In this document: in pieces, positions 43,033 through 51,983 of the stretch
Numbering within the stretch: position 1 is the first letter of the stretch
Layout: each line of letters begins with the position of its first letter
From: Candidatus Poribacteria bacterium
Lineage (GTDB): Bacteria; Poribacteria; WGA-4E; WGA-3G
Assembly (NCBI GenBank): GCA_022820835.1
Contig: JAJEET010000053.1
Location: 17,042-81,041, forward strand
DNA: 64,000 bases
Direction of reading: 5' to 3'
Translations under genes and position numbers: made by a program
Notes under the pieces: model-generated
Seen by the model: the letters and a program-made list of their open reading frames with translations, nothing else
The model's database searches: none
What the model was told of the DNA's origin: nothing

Positions 43033-44637
43033 TTACCGTTGCTGGCGGCGTTGTCTGCGGCGTTCTTGGAGTTGATCCCACGGGTAGATGAGACACCGAT
43101 CTGCCCAGTCTTGGTAAAGTCCAGCGAGGTTTTCGAGTTTCTGTGGATGCTTATCAGCGAGATTGTTGATCTCTGTTCTTTCGGCCGCCAGATCGTAAAG
43201 TTCCCAATCGCCGGGGAATCTACTGACGAGTTTCCACTGACCTTGACGGACTGCACAATTCCCCTCGTGTTCCCAATGGAGTACCTCTTTCCCGTTATCC
43301 TTGTCATCAAAGATCGGTACTAAACTGGTGCCTTCTAAGGGTAAAATCGGTTTCCCGTCGTGTTCTTCAGGGTAGTTGGCACCTGAAACCTCAAGGCATG
43401 TCGCCATAATATCTGGGAGCTGTCCGGGTTGATGTCGGAGTTCTCCGGCAGATTTTATAGCCTCTGGCCAGTGTGCGATCAACGGGGTAGCGATCCCGCC
43501 TTCATGTACCCAGTGTTTGTACAATCGGAACGGCGTATTGGATAGGTTCGCCCACGGGACACCGTAGCTCTGATATGTCGTTTCGGGTCCTGGCATAATA
43601 CTTGGGTCGTTGCCACGATAGACAGGTTTTCCATCAGAAGTCGTATCGGTGCTGATGAGTGACCCCTTGTCGCGTATTGCTGGCGGACCGCCGAGTTCTT
43701 CAGCACAGCCGCCGTTATCGGCTAAAAATAGGATGAGCGTGTTGTCGAGTTGACCTGTCTCTTCCAATGTGTCAATAATTCGTCCGATGCCGGCATCCAT
43801 CCGTGTAATCTGTGCCGCGTAGACCTCCATCCGGCGTTGATTCCACTCTTTATATTGCGCGTCACTCCACGGTGGTTGTGATGGGTCTCTTGCCGTCAGT
43901 TGCCATTCCTCATCCAATATTTTCATTTCTCGCATCCGTTGAAGCCGTTCTTCTCGCAGTTCGTCCCATCCTGCGGCGAAGCGTCCGTTGTACTGTGCGA
44001 TGTCTTCTTCGTGTGCGTGAAGGGGCCAATGCGGTGCGGTGTAAGCGACGTAGGTAAAGAATGGATTTTCCGGTGTCTTCTCATTATGGTTTCGGATATA
44101 CGTCGCTGCCTGATCACTGACAGCATCCGTGAAGAAATAGCCTTCAGGGAGTTCGTCGTGCTGAATACGTGTATTATTACGCGTGAGGGTATTCGGTTTC
44201 CAGAAGTTCGCTGCCCCCGTAATAATACCGTAGTACTCGTCAAACCCGCGTTGACAGGGCCAACTGTGCTTAGGTCCATCGGGACCTGTATGACGAGAGA
44301 TATGCCATTTACCGCTCATATACGTTCCGTAGCCTTCCGAACGGACGGCGTCGGCAATAGTGATACACCGATCATTGAGGTCGCCGCGATAGCCTTCAAG
44401 TCCATCGTCGCCCATCATGTGTCCGACACCGGTTTGGTGTGGGTGTAACCCTGTAAGCATAGAAGCGCGGGATGGACAACATCGTGCGGTGTTGTAAAAT
44501 TGAGTAAACCGTAAGCCGCCGGTGGCAAGCCGATCAAGGTTCGGCGTGTGGACTTCGCCGCCGTAGCAGGCTAAGTCGGAAAATCCCATATCGTCGTTCA
44601 GAATGAGGACGATATTAGTTTTTTTGTTTTCGCTCAT
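43033..44637 (-). CDS. Sulfatase (formylglycine type)
   Basis: The start is the ATG at 44637 (MSENKKTNIVLILNDDMGF), with an AAAGG box; a longer frame to 44829 would overlap the divergent phosphatidyltransferase gene. The 534-residue product has the signature CCPSR with Cys53 (NTARCCPSRASMLTGLHPHQ), GKWHISRHTGPDGPKH, and a metal-site block LFLADNGGCAEE. It is the only sulfatase of the group on the minus strand and ends 68 bases from the lactonase gene. The substrate cannot be told from the sequence. Confidence 0.92.
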   Translation of the reverse strand: MSENKKTNIVLILNDDMGFSDLACYGGEVHTPNLDRLATGGLRFTQFYNTARCCPSRASMLTGLHPHQTGVGHMMGDDGLEGYRGDLNDRCITIADAVRSEGYGTYMSGKWHISRHTGPDGPKHSWPCQRGFDEYYGIITGAANFWKPNTLTRNNTRIQHDELPEGYFFTDAVSDQAATYIRNHNEKTPENPFFTYVAYTAPHWPLHAHEEDIAQYNGRFAAGWDELREERLQRMREMKILDEEWQLTARDPSQPPWSDAQYKEWNQRRMEVYAAQITRMDAGIGRIIDTLEETGQLDNTLILFLADNGGCAEELGGPPAIRDKGSLISTDTTSDGKPVYRGNDPSIMPGPETTYQSYGVPWANLSNTPFRLYKHWVHEGGIATPLIAHWPEAIKSAGELRHQPGQLPDIMATCLEVSGANYPEEHDGKPILPLEGTSLVPIFDDKDNGKEVLHWEHEGNCAVRQGQWKLVSRFPGDWELYDLAAERTEINNLADKHPQKLENLAGLYQDWADRCLIYPWDQLQERRRQRRQQR

Positions 44638-44668
44638 AGAATGACCTTTCTTTTTTAAAAAATTAATG

Positions 44669-44697
44669 TTGCTTTTAGTAATTGGATATGCTACTAT
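44669..44697 (+). promoter_or_regulatory. sigma70-like promoter for the CDP-alcohol phosphatidyltransferase
   Basis: TTGCTT (44669-44674), a 17-base spacer and TACTAT (44692-44697), in the 118-base divergent gap. Confidence 0.5.
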
Positions 44698-44755
44698 TAA
44701 ACGAAATCCGAACAGGACCGAGGCATACGAACAGTGTCCGACAAAGGAGTAAAAA

Positions 44756-45358
44756 ATGATTGCGAATTTGATTACACTTTTCCGACTGATGCTTGTCTTT
44801 GTTGTGATTTCCCTCTTTGGATACCACATCTATTTAGATATCTTGCTCGTGGCACTGATCGGCTTGATTCTGCTTCTTGATGCAGTCGATGGTTACGTGG
44901 CTCGCAAACTGAATCAGACTTCCGCTTTGGGTGCGCTGCTTGATATAGTCGGCGACCGGATCGTTGAATGCGTCTTCTGGGTTTACTTCGCTGTTGTTGG
45001 ATTGGTCCCATTCTGGATTCCAGTCATTGTGATTGCGCGCGGCTTCTTTACAGACGGGTTGCGGAGTGCCGCCTTTGCACAAGGTAAGACTGCTTTCGGC
45101 GAGAACAGTATGATGACCTCAAGATGGACACGTGCGCTGACGAGTTCACGGGCAAGCCGTAGCATCTATGGCATTGCCAAAGCAATTGCCTTCGTGTACC
45201 TCGGCGGCGTTATTGCCTTCAAAAATTCCGGCATCTACCCTGAATTAGTCGTTGGTTTGGAATTAGCAGGCGTAATCCTATCTGTTATAGCCGTCGCTAT
45301 GTGCGTAATTCGTGGACTCCCCGTTCTGGTTGATGGCTGGAAGTATGTCAAGGGTTAA
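44756..45358 (+). CDS. CDP-alcohol phosphatidyltransferase
   Basis: A 200-residue integral membrane enzyme. The family motif D-G-x2-A-R-x8-G-x3-D-x3-D is present as DAVDGYVARKLNQTSALG followed by ALLDIVGD (about 42-67). Hydrophobic helices fill the rest. Enzymes of this family join a CDP-activated lipid to an alcohol such as glycerol phosphate, serine or inositol phosphate, so the likely role is phospholipid head-group synthesis. The acceptor is not determined. The gene is divergent from a sulfatase gene and convergent with a TPR/DUF3857 gene. Confidence 0.88.
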   Translation: MIANLITLFRLMLVFVVISLFGYHIYLDILLVALIGLILLLDAVDGYVARKLNQTSALGALLDIVGDRIVECVFWVYFAVVGLVPFWIPVIVIARGFFTDGLRSAAFAQGKTAFGENSMMTSRWTRALTSSRASRSIYGIAKAIAFVYLGGVIAFKNSGIYPELVVGLELAGVILSVIAVAMCVIRGLPVLVDGWKYVKG

Positions 45359-45414
45359 CGCTGTTTAGTCGTCCGATGTGCTCCTGAAACTGCTTCCTAA
45401 ACCCCCAAAAGTCG

Positions 45415-48126
45415 TCATTTTCGTGACATGCGATTGCCATCACCTGTGTTTAAGAGTAAACGCGCCCCATCTTCACTCGCAAGCGACATAAAGAGCGATC
45501 TCACTGTGGAATATGCAGCTGCCGACAGTATCCGATTTTTCAGGGTAAACATGAGTTTGTAAGTAATCATATTTCCGACCTGCTTGTACTGGCGAGTCAG
45601 TTCTGCACTTTCGACAACGTGATGAATATCCTTTGGTAGTGTTGCTGTCCATCCGTCTGGGATTTCAATGTGAATCGACTTTTCAATTTGCATCGGGTAC
45701 CCCATATCTAACGAATAGGTGCGATGTTCATTTGCAAAGGTTTCAGCATAATCGGCAAATTCATCAATCGGTAAAGGCAGCAGCATGTCGTTTCCGACCT
45801 CCGTTGCGTAATTCTCAACATGGAATCCGAGATTAATTGTGAGTGGTACGTTTAAATCGCTAAGGTCAGATATATCGTGCCACGCTATCTGAATTCCGGG
45901 AAATTGTTCACTGAGTTCAGCTGCCAAAGTGTTTTTTACCAAACTCGGCTGTATCTGTTGATATGCCCACCGCGCATTTAGGGCATACTGTCCGTTCATC
46001 TGGATGTCCAGCGTGCCTTGTACACTTCCTTCGTTATTTAGTGTCAATTCCGTTGTGCTTACAAGCCGGTTGGTTTTTGGTGGCAAAACAGGTATCTCCA
46101 CAAATTCACCGCGTGTATCGGAGATGAGGAATCCTGCGCGTCCCTGAACGTTGTAAGGAAGATTGCCATACCGACAGGTTGAGGATGTTGGATCCAGCCA
46201 AGTATAGGTATCTGCCCCGGTTGGAATTGCGGCGACCAGATGGTTAAACTGGCTGAGCGAAGGCAGTGTTGTATCAACGCGTTCGTGTGGTGCGACACTC
46301 ACCAAGACAGGATATGCTTTAATGCCTACCAAATCTAACATCGAAATCAGGAGTGTTGTTTTATCTTTACAATCGCCGTATTGCATCCGAAAAACTTCGG
46401 TAGCATGAGAAGGTTGGTAAGCACTCTGTCCGAGTTCGATACCGACGTACCGGATATTTGTGGCGACAAAATGATAGATCGCCTGTATTTTCGCGTCTTT
46501 GGTTGGCAGATGGCTCGTGATTTGCTTGACTTTCGCCTCAATATGTGCATCCGAGGTATATCTCGCCTTCGCGAGTTCTTTATACCAGTTGTAGACACTA
46601 TCCCAATCTTTAATTGAGGAATAACGCAAGCGGGGTACGACATTATTAACGTGTGGCATCCCGTCTTCCAATGTCAACGCAGGCATCTCACCGTATCTCC
46701 AGATATAAACAACGGTATCATTTTCTGTATAGGACATCTCAGGTTCTTTTGGATTTGCGTCGTTGGCGATTTTCCATTGCAGATGCCACATCTTCGGCAT
46801 CTGAAGTGCATAAGTGGTTTCCAATGTCCCCTCTGTCCCCTGAAAATTATATCCACTTGTAATCCAGGTTTCTCCTCCAGGGATTTTATCTTCAAGTGTT
46901 ACCTGATACTCAATGCAGACCCCGGGTGTGAGGCCGACCATGGAGATGACCTTCCACATAGCATCGGAGTACAGGTTCTGGGATAATAGCCCGGGCGGCG
47001 TTACGTCGTTAAATGCCTCGGCTGGTGGTTGTAGGACTGTACCATTCGGGGTAATTGTTCTTGCAATGTTAACGCCAATATTTTGTGCGATAGGTTGATA
47101 GGGGATAGCGATGTCTCCATACTTCTGAATACCTCTTTCCGTCAGGATTTTGACGACTTGGTGTGTTGTGTAACGGGACTGTCCATTGGGTAGTACATCA
47201 TGGCTGAAATGATTGAACAGAATTAGGGTGTCAGCGTCAGGGTAGTCGCCCGCGTCTGGTGCGTTTGCGATGATATGCTCGACATCGGGATTCAGAAGAT
47301 TAACAGGTGGTACCTCAGTGATCTGCCTGGGACTAAGGCTCAGTTGTGTGATTGCTTGAAGTCGATCCAAGGCGAAGAGATTGTCCGGATCAATTTCTAA
47401 AATCCGTTGGCATTGGAGTTGTGCCTCAAAGTAACGCTGTTGATCTTCATAAAGCGTGACGAGTTGTTCTCTCGCCCAAGTATCGTTGGGAAACAGACGA
47501 ACGGATTCTCGTAATTCTGCGATTGCCTCACCGAGTTTGCCTTGTTCGAGATAGATGAGTCCCAAATAATTGTGCAAATTTTCGCTTTCGGGGCGTTCAC
47601 ATTTCGGATCGAGGGACAGTGCTTTGTGGAGTACCTCAACTGCTTCGTCAAAACGTTGTAATTGCCGATAAGCCAAGCCGAGATGATTCAAAGCATATAG
47701 ATTGTCTCCTAAAACAGCGAGTACGCGTTCGTAGTATCTTGCTGCTGCTGCATAGTCCTTTAATTTTTCGGAGATATATCCGGCATAATTGAGGGCTGGG
47801 ATATTGTTTGGTTTGAGTGCCAAAAAAGCGTCAAATGCGTTCCGTGCGTTTTCGTATTCCTCAAGTTGGTAGTATATCTGTGCTATCTTTTGTTGTACTT
47901 CGCTGGCATCAGATCGAATTACGAGTGCGGCTTCATAAGCGGCAAGTGCATCGCGTAGATTTCCGCGCTTTAATTCGCTATTACCGGTCTCAATCTGTAT
48001 CTGCCACTGACGTGTTCCCCCAACGAAAGGGTCAACGACTGTTCCCGGAGCTGGACTTTTCGTGCACCCCGCGATGACAAGCAGCAGGCTTAATGACCAA
48101 AATATGCGGTTTCTATGAAATATCAT
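45415..48126 (-). CDS. TPR, DUF3857 and transglutaminase-like lipoprotein
   Basis: A 903-residue protein. A lipoprotein signal ends in the lipobox VIAGC (near residue 21). About six TPR repeats follow (about 38-250), e.g. NIPALNYAGYISEKLKDYAA. DUF3857 is at about 330-480 (VNLLNPDVEHI, then TLILFNHFSHDVLPNGQ and TTHQVVKILTERG). A transglutaminase-like domain is at about 530-670, with YGDCKDKTTLLISMLDLVG (catalytic Cys), FNHLVAAIPTG (His) and TWLDPTSSTC (Asp), and a beta-rich end follows. These folds suggest an envelope-bound protein that cross-links or remodels peptides; the partner is unknown. The ribosome-binding site is GGAG. It is likely cotranscribed with the MazG-like gene 18 bases upstream. 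Confidence 0.85.
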   Translation of the reverse strand: MIFHRNRIFWSLSLLLVIAGCTKSPAPGTVVDPFVGGTRQWQIQIETGNSELKRGNLRDALAAYEAALVIRSDASEVQQKIAQIYYQLEEYENARNAFDAFLALKPNNIPALNYAGYISEKLKDYAAAARYYERVLAVLGDNLYALNHLGLAYRQLQRFDEAVEVLHKALSLDPKCERPESENLHNYLGLIYLEQGKLGEAIAELRESVRLFPNDTWAREQLVTLYEDQQRYFEAQLQCQRILEIDPDNLFALDRLQAITQLSLSPRQITEVPPVNLLNPDVEHIIANAPDAGDYPDADTLILFNHFSHDVLPNGQSRYTTHQVVKILTERGIQKYGDIAIPYQPIAQNIGVNIARTITPNGTVLQPPAEAFNDVTPPGLLSQNLYSDAMWKVISMVGLTPGVCIEYQVTLEDKIPGGETWITSGYNFQGTEGTLETTYALQMPKMWHLQWKIANDANPKEPEMSYTENDTVVYIWRYGEMPALTLEDGMPHVNNVVPRLRYSSIKDWDSVYNWYKELAKARYTSDAHIEAKVKQITSHLPTKDAKIQAIYHFVATNIRYVGIELGQSAYQPSHATEVFRMQYGDCKDKTTLLISMLDLVGIKAYPVLVSVAPHERVDTTLPSLSQFNHLVAAIPTGADTYTWLDPTSSTCRYGNLPYNVQGRAGFLISDTRGEFVEIPVLPPKTNRLVSTTELTLNNEGSVQGTLDIQMNGQYALNARWAYQQIQPSLVKNTLAAELSEQFPGIQIAWHDISDLSDLNVPLTINLGFHVENYATEVGNDMLLPLPIDEFADYAETFANEHRTYSLDMGYPMQIEKSIHIEIPDGWTATLPKDIHHVVESAELTRQYKQVGNMITYKLMFTLKNRILSAAAYSTVRSLFMSLASEDGARLLLNTGDGNRMSRK

Positions 48127-48144
48127 CGTCTATCTCCGTGGTGT

Positions 48145-48498
48145 TCAGGTATCCGCTTCGGCGTTTTTTAGAAGTTTCGGGTTTCTACTGTGGCGTTCTT
48201 TATCTCGGTGTGTTTTCTTCTCCATCGATTTTTTGAATGCCGCTTCGAGATCAATTCCTGTTTGATTTGCAAGGCACATAAGAACAAATAAAATATCCGC
48301 CATCTCCTCACCAAGGTCTAAATCTTTTTCATTTTTTTTGAAGCTCTGCTCACCGTATTGACGCGCCATTATCCGTGCTAATTCACCTACCTCTTCCATA
48401 AGGATCGCGGTATTGGTTAATTCGGAGAAATAGCGGACTCCAACGGTGTGGATCCAGTCATCTACAAGTTTTTGACATTGTTCGAGCGTGTAGTCCAT
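48145..48498 (-). CDS. MazG-like nucleotide pyrophosphohydrolase
   Basis: The start is the ATG at 48498 (MDYTLEQCQKLVDDWIHTVG), which has GGAG in the right place; the ATG at 48513 contributes that GGAG itself. The about 117-residue product has the all-alpha NTP pyrophosphohydrolase motif: ILMEEVGELARIM (E-E-x2-E) and then LDLGEEMADILFVLMCLANQ (E-x2-D), which bind magnesium. Members hydrolyse NTPs or damaged nucleotides to the monophosphate. The last about 30 residues are charged and less conserved. Confidence 0.85.
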   Translation of the reverse strand: MDYTLEQCQKLVDDWIHTVGVRYFSELTNTAILMEEVGELARIMARQYGEQSFKKNEKDLDLGEEMADILFVLMCLANQTGIDLEAAFKKSMEKKTHRDKERHSRNPKLLKNAEADT

Positions 48499-48681
48499 AC
48501 GATTTATCTCCATTTAGGTGAGGGATTGTTCATAAGTTAGGTGCTTTAGCACAGCATCTCGTTAATCTTAAACGCCTCATATTTTAGCACCGTTTACAGC
48601 GAAAGTAAACCTTTTTCTGAAAGTGTTCGTTCAAGAAAACAATTTATAGTAAAACCTTCTGAATTCAACATTGTAAATCCC

Positions 48682-48710
48682 TTGATTTTTCTGAAGACTT
48701 GGTATATACT
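48682..48710 (+). promoter_or_regulatory. sigma70-like promoter for the PhyH gene
   Basis: TTGATT (48682-48687), a 17-base spacer and TATACT (48705-48710). The leader to the ATG at 48787 is about 70 bases. Confidence 0.6.
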
Positions 48711-48786
48711 TTATAAATCCAATATTTTATTTAAGGGGAATTGTCCTACTTAGTGATCTCTCTGAGTGAACAAAGGAAAAAATCTT

Positions 48787-49527
48787 ATGGGAATTACGAA
48801 CGAAGAATTGCAGTTTTATGAAACAAACGGCTACCTTCTGAAAAAAGGTCTTGTCTCTTCAGAAGATATTGCGTTAATTCTGGAAGAAATTGACGATATA
48901 CACAATCGTATGGCAGCGCAGCCGACCGATGGCATTGGTATTTCTTGGGAAGTCTACGATACGGAAGACCACCCGCCGCGGATTAAGCAATTAATGCACA
49001 GCGAGTTGGTGAGTCCGACACTTAACCGTTTACTCCGTTGTGATACGATGTTAGATATATTGGAAGCTCTGATGGGTGAAGACATTTCGTTGTATCATAG
49101 CAAATTGCTTCCGAAGGCTGGCGGCGATGGTACAGCGATCCCGTGGCATCAAGATTACGCTTACTGGAAAAATGATAATAACAAACCTGTTATGATTAAC
49201 TGCCAGTTAGCTATCAGCGAGGCGAATCTTGAGAATGGTTGCATCCAGTTTGTTCCGGGAAGCCACAATTGGGGTTTGCAGGAACATGAGCGGAAACAAC
49301 AGGCTTTCGGCGTTTTTTTACCCGGTCACTACCAAGAACGGGAAGATGCTGTGGCTGTAGAAATGGAACCGGGAGATGGTGTCTTTTTTAACGCCTTGAT
49401 TATTCACGGTTCTGCTCCGAACAATTCAGAAAACGATCGGTTGATGAACACCTTTGCCTACAACGTAACCGGAAATGGCGCGACCCAATGCCGTGAAGCT
49501 CTACGCGGGATACCTATTAATGCATGA
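48787..49527 (+). CDS. Phytanoyl-CoA dioxygenase (PhyH) family protein
   Basis: The start is the ATG at 48787 (MGITNEELQFYETNGYLLKK), with AAAGGA upstream, rather than a GTG at 48766. The 246-residue product has the PhyH lead FYETNGYLLKKGLV and the Fe(II) site H-x-D in AIPWHQDYAYWKND (His and Asp about 120-122). The distal His is in FNALIIHGSAPNNSENDR (about 212), with an Arg nearby for 2-oxoglutarate. It is likely a 2-oxoglutarate-dependent hydroxylase. It differs clearly from the PhyH protein at 39299, so they are not recent copies. Confidence 0.88.
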   Translation: MGITNEELQFYETNGYLLKKGLVSSEDIALILEEIDDIHNRMAAQPTDGIGISWEVYDTEDHPPRIKQLMHSELVSPTLNRLLRCDTMLDILEALMGEDISLYHSKLLPKAGGDGTAIPWHQDYAYWKNDNNKPVMINCQLAISEANLENGCIQFVPGSHNWGLQEHERKQQAFGVFLPGHYQEREDAVAVEMEPGDGVFFNALIIHGSAPNNSENDRLMNTFAYNVTGNGATQCREALRGIPINA

Positions 49528-49627
49528 AGCGCTCAATGTCTAACAGTAGACATTTCCTAAAGCGGTTCTTGTCGGAATTCAGAAGATTCTGTCTGGAGAA
49601 AAGAAACACGCGCATGGAGGAAATGTC

Positions 49628-50638
49628 ATGAGAATCAGAAAAATGAGTAATATCTGGAAAATCCTCTGCTTCCTACTCATAAGCGTTGGATTAGGCTGTG
49701 GCAGTGACGAATTGATTGACTCAAATCTCGCCCCTCGTATTATCACTTTTGAAGCCGAATCAGATATTGTGGATCCCGGAGGAGAGGTGCGAATCGTCCT
49801 CGAAGCCGTCGACCTCGAAAATGATGCTTTATCGTATACATGGTCAGTTACAGGTGGCGAACTTACCGAAAATGAATCTGGTGCACTTTGGCAAGCCCCC
49901 GAAACTGAGCGTAAATATCAGATTAAGGTCGCAATTAGCGATGGCAATAGCACGATAACAAGTACACTTGATATCCAAGTGTGGCAAACTCGTCCGGGCA
50001 ATTATTATCCGTTGGCTGTGGGAAATATATGGCATTACAGCGACGAAAGCGGTAATGAGATTATCTTTGAAATCGTGGATACAATTCAGATTCAACGAGC
50101 TGGTGGAGAAACAATTGAAAGTTTTGTGCTTCAGAAGTCCAGCACCGACGAAAGTTTGGAGAACATTGTAAACTATACTTATCTGGGACCGCATCTTGAT
50201 GAAAACGGTGAGGTATTAGGTATTGTGCAGCATGCACAGAACACTACGTCAGGGACACAGGACACGATCCTCTTTGAACCGTTTCTCCCACTGTACCAAT
50301 TCCCGCTTATTCCGGGAGAAAAGTGGGACGTTAATTTTCAAGCGAAATTAGTGCCCGAACTTTTTCCGATCGGTGGCGGACTCGACGAATTTGAGGTGCT
50401 CTCAGAAGAAACAGTGGCAGTGCCAGCGGGGACATTTGAACACGTTTTTGCGGTTCAAGAATCGTTTCGGTGGGGCTTCGATATCGGGAATCAGGATTTC
50501 CCGCTTGATGTCACTGTTGTGAAAAAGTGGATTGCCCCAGATGTCGGCATCGTCAAGTTTACACAATCGCAGACGCGCGGTGATTTGACTGTTGACACGG
50601 TTTTTGAACTTGAGTCCTTTAAAGTTGGACAAAATTAA
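49628..50638 (+). CDS. Lipoprotein with PKD-like domain
   Basis: A 336-residue protein with a lipoprotein signal ending in the lipobox GLGC (near residue 32). Residues about 48-115 resemble a PKD/Ig-like beta domain (ALSYTWSVTGGELTENESG ... KYQIKVAISDGNSTITSTLD). The C-terminal half has YPLAVGNIWHYSDESGNEI and APDVGIVKFTQSQ, matching the protein at 17655. Function unknown; an envelope binding or structural role is plausible. The gene follows the PhyH gene and is 10 bases from the MetE-like start. Confidence 0.7.
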   Translation: MRIRKMSNIWKILCFLLISVGLGCGSDELIDSNLAPRIITFEAESDIVDPGGEVRIVLEAVDLENDALSYTWSVTGGELTENESGALWQAPETERKYQIKVAISDGNSTITSTLDIQVWQTRPGNYYPLAVGNIWHYSDESGNEIIFEIVDTIQIQRAGGETIESFVLQKSSTDESLENIVNYTYLGPHLDENGEVLGIVQHAQNTTSGTQDTILFEPFLPLYQFPLIPGEKWDVNFQAKLVPELFPIGGGLDEFEVLSEETVAVPAGTFEHVFAVQESFRWGFDIGNQDFPLDVTVVKKWIAPDVGIVKFTQSQTRGDLTVDTVFELESFKVGQN

Positions 50639-50648
50639 ATCGGTGAAT

Positions 50649-51662
50649 ATGCTAATAAAAAAACCAGAAATTTTAACCACGACTGTCGGTTCCTATCCTG
50701 TTCCGGCTTGGCTTCTATCAATGCCGACAGAACAGTCGCTTCTGGATGCGACACGGGTTGTTGTGGATATCCAACGGCAACGCGGTATTGATCTGCCGAC
50801 AGATGGCGAACTTTATCGCTTTGATCCGAATCATCCAGACACTAACGGGATGATTGATTATTTCATCCGTCCCCTCTCAGGTATCCGCGCGGGAGTAGGC
50901 AGGCAGGAATGGCACGAGTTCAGGCAGATGCAAACGATGCAGTTTCGAGCGAAACCTGCGGGTGTCGTTGAGGGTCCGTTAGGGGAAGGCACGCTAAACC
51001 TTGTTTCCGATTGCGAGCGTGCGGTGAGTGTTGCTGGTAATGATATCAAATTTACGGTGACAAGTCCGTACATGCTTGCACGAACCCTATTGGATAAACA
51101 TTACGGCGACTTCGATTCCGTGCTGACTGCTCTGGCAGAGGTTTTAGCAGCACAGGTACGAGAATTAGACTGTGCCTGTCTCCAAATTGATGAGGCAAAT
51201 ATACCGGGGAATCCGCAAGATGGGCCCCGCGCCGCCGAGGCGATCAATATCGTTCTTGACGCGTTTGGTGGTGAAACGGCTGTCCATTTCTGCTTCGGCA
51301 ACTACGGTGGCCAAGTTATCCAAAAGGGTGGTTGGGAGCCTCTCATTGACTTCCTGAATACGCTTCGGTGTGATCATCTTGTTCTGGAGCTGCAACATCG
51401 TCCACCTGAAGACCTTGAGGCACTCAAGGCAGTTACGCCAAACATTGTCCTTGGCATCGGTGTTATTGATGTGAAGGTGAATCCGGTTGAAACGCCTGAC
51501 GAAGTCGCAGCTAGTATAGAAAGAGCCGAAAAAGTGGTAGGTGCTGGACGCATCGGCTGGGTACATCCGGACTGCGGCTTTTGGATGCTTCAACGTTCCG
51601 TCGTAGATCGGAAGATTGAGGCACTCGTACAAGGCAGAGACAAGTACTTAGGTCTTGCGTAA
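50649..51662 (+). CDS. MetE-like cobalamin-independent methionine synthase family protein
   Basis: The start is the ATG at 50649 (MLIKKPEILTTTVGSYPVPA); an earlier frame start overlaps the lipoprotein gene. The 337-residue product has the family N-terminal TTTVGSYPVPAWL and GIDLPTDGEL. DCACLQIDEANIPG (about 175-188), ELQHRPPEDLEALK (about 247-260) and GWVHPDCGFWM (about 303-313) follow, the last with the Cys used for zinc in MetE. It covers only the C-terminal catalytic half of MetE, as in the short MetE-like family. It may transfer a methyl group from another donor. The exact substrate is not determined. Confidence 0.8.
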   Translation: MLIKKPEILTTTVGSYPVPAWLLSMPTEQSLLDATRVVVDIQRQRGIDLPTDGELYRFDPNHPDTNGMIDYFIRPLSGIRAGVGRQEWHEFRQMQTMQFRAKPAGVVEGPLGEGTLNLVSDCERAVSVAGNDIKFTVTSPYMLARTLLDKHYGDFDSVLTALAEVLAAQVRELDCACLQIDEANIPGNPQDGPRAAEAINIVLDAFGGETAVHFCFGNYGGQVIQKGGWEPLIDFLNTLRCDHLVLELQHRPPEDLEALKAVTPNIVLGIGVIDVKVNPVETPDEVAASIERAEKVVGAGRIGWVHPDCGFWMLQRSVVDRKIEALVQGRDKYLGLA

Positions 51663-51694
51663 CGGGAAATAGACTTTGCCAAGAGAGAATAAAG

Positions 51695-51976
51695 ATGTTT
51701 GAAGTTCAACTGCCGGCATTGAGAAAATTGCAGAGTATCGCTGGTAACGCTGCAGGCGTAGGTTTTGTGCTTGGTTTATTGATTCCTTGTGTGGCTATTT
51801 TCGCTTTAAACTGGCGCTGTCCGTTCGGAGACGGCATCCTTCAGGTCGGAGGCTTTTTGGCATTGACGGCGATAGGAAGTGCTATTGTTGTCGGAAACCT
51901 TACGGCTCTTGTCTCAATCGGGGTTGCGAAATATCGTCGGGGAACCTCCGATTCCTCGAAAAAAAGGAGATCATAA
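51695..51976 (+). CDS. Small two-TM hypothetical protein
   Basis: A 93-residue protein with two hydrophobic segments (about 20-40 and 52-72) and a basic C-terminal end (KYRRGTSDSSKKRRS). No family is recognised. It lies 32 bases after the MetE-like gene and 7 bases before the TSUP transporter gene, so it is probably in the same operon. Confidence 0.55.
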   Translation: MFEVQLPALRKLQSIAGNAAGVGFVLGLLIPCVAIFALNWRCPFGDGILQVGGFLALTAIGSAIVVGNLTALVSIGVAKYRRGTSDSSKKRRS

Positions 51977-51983
51977 CACTCAA

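Noticed and set aside
44638..44829. In-frame upstream extension of the minus-strand sulfatase
   Set aside because: It overlaps the divergent phosphatidyltransferase gene, and the ATG at 44637 has a good AAAGG box and the family N-terminus.
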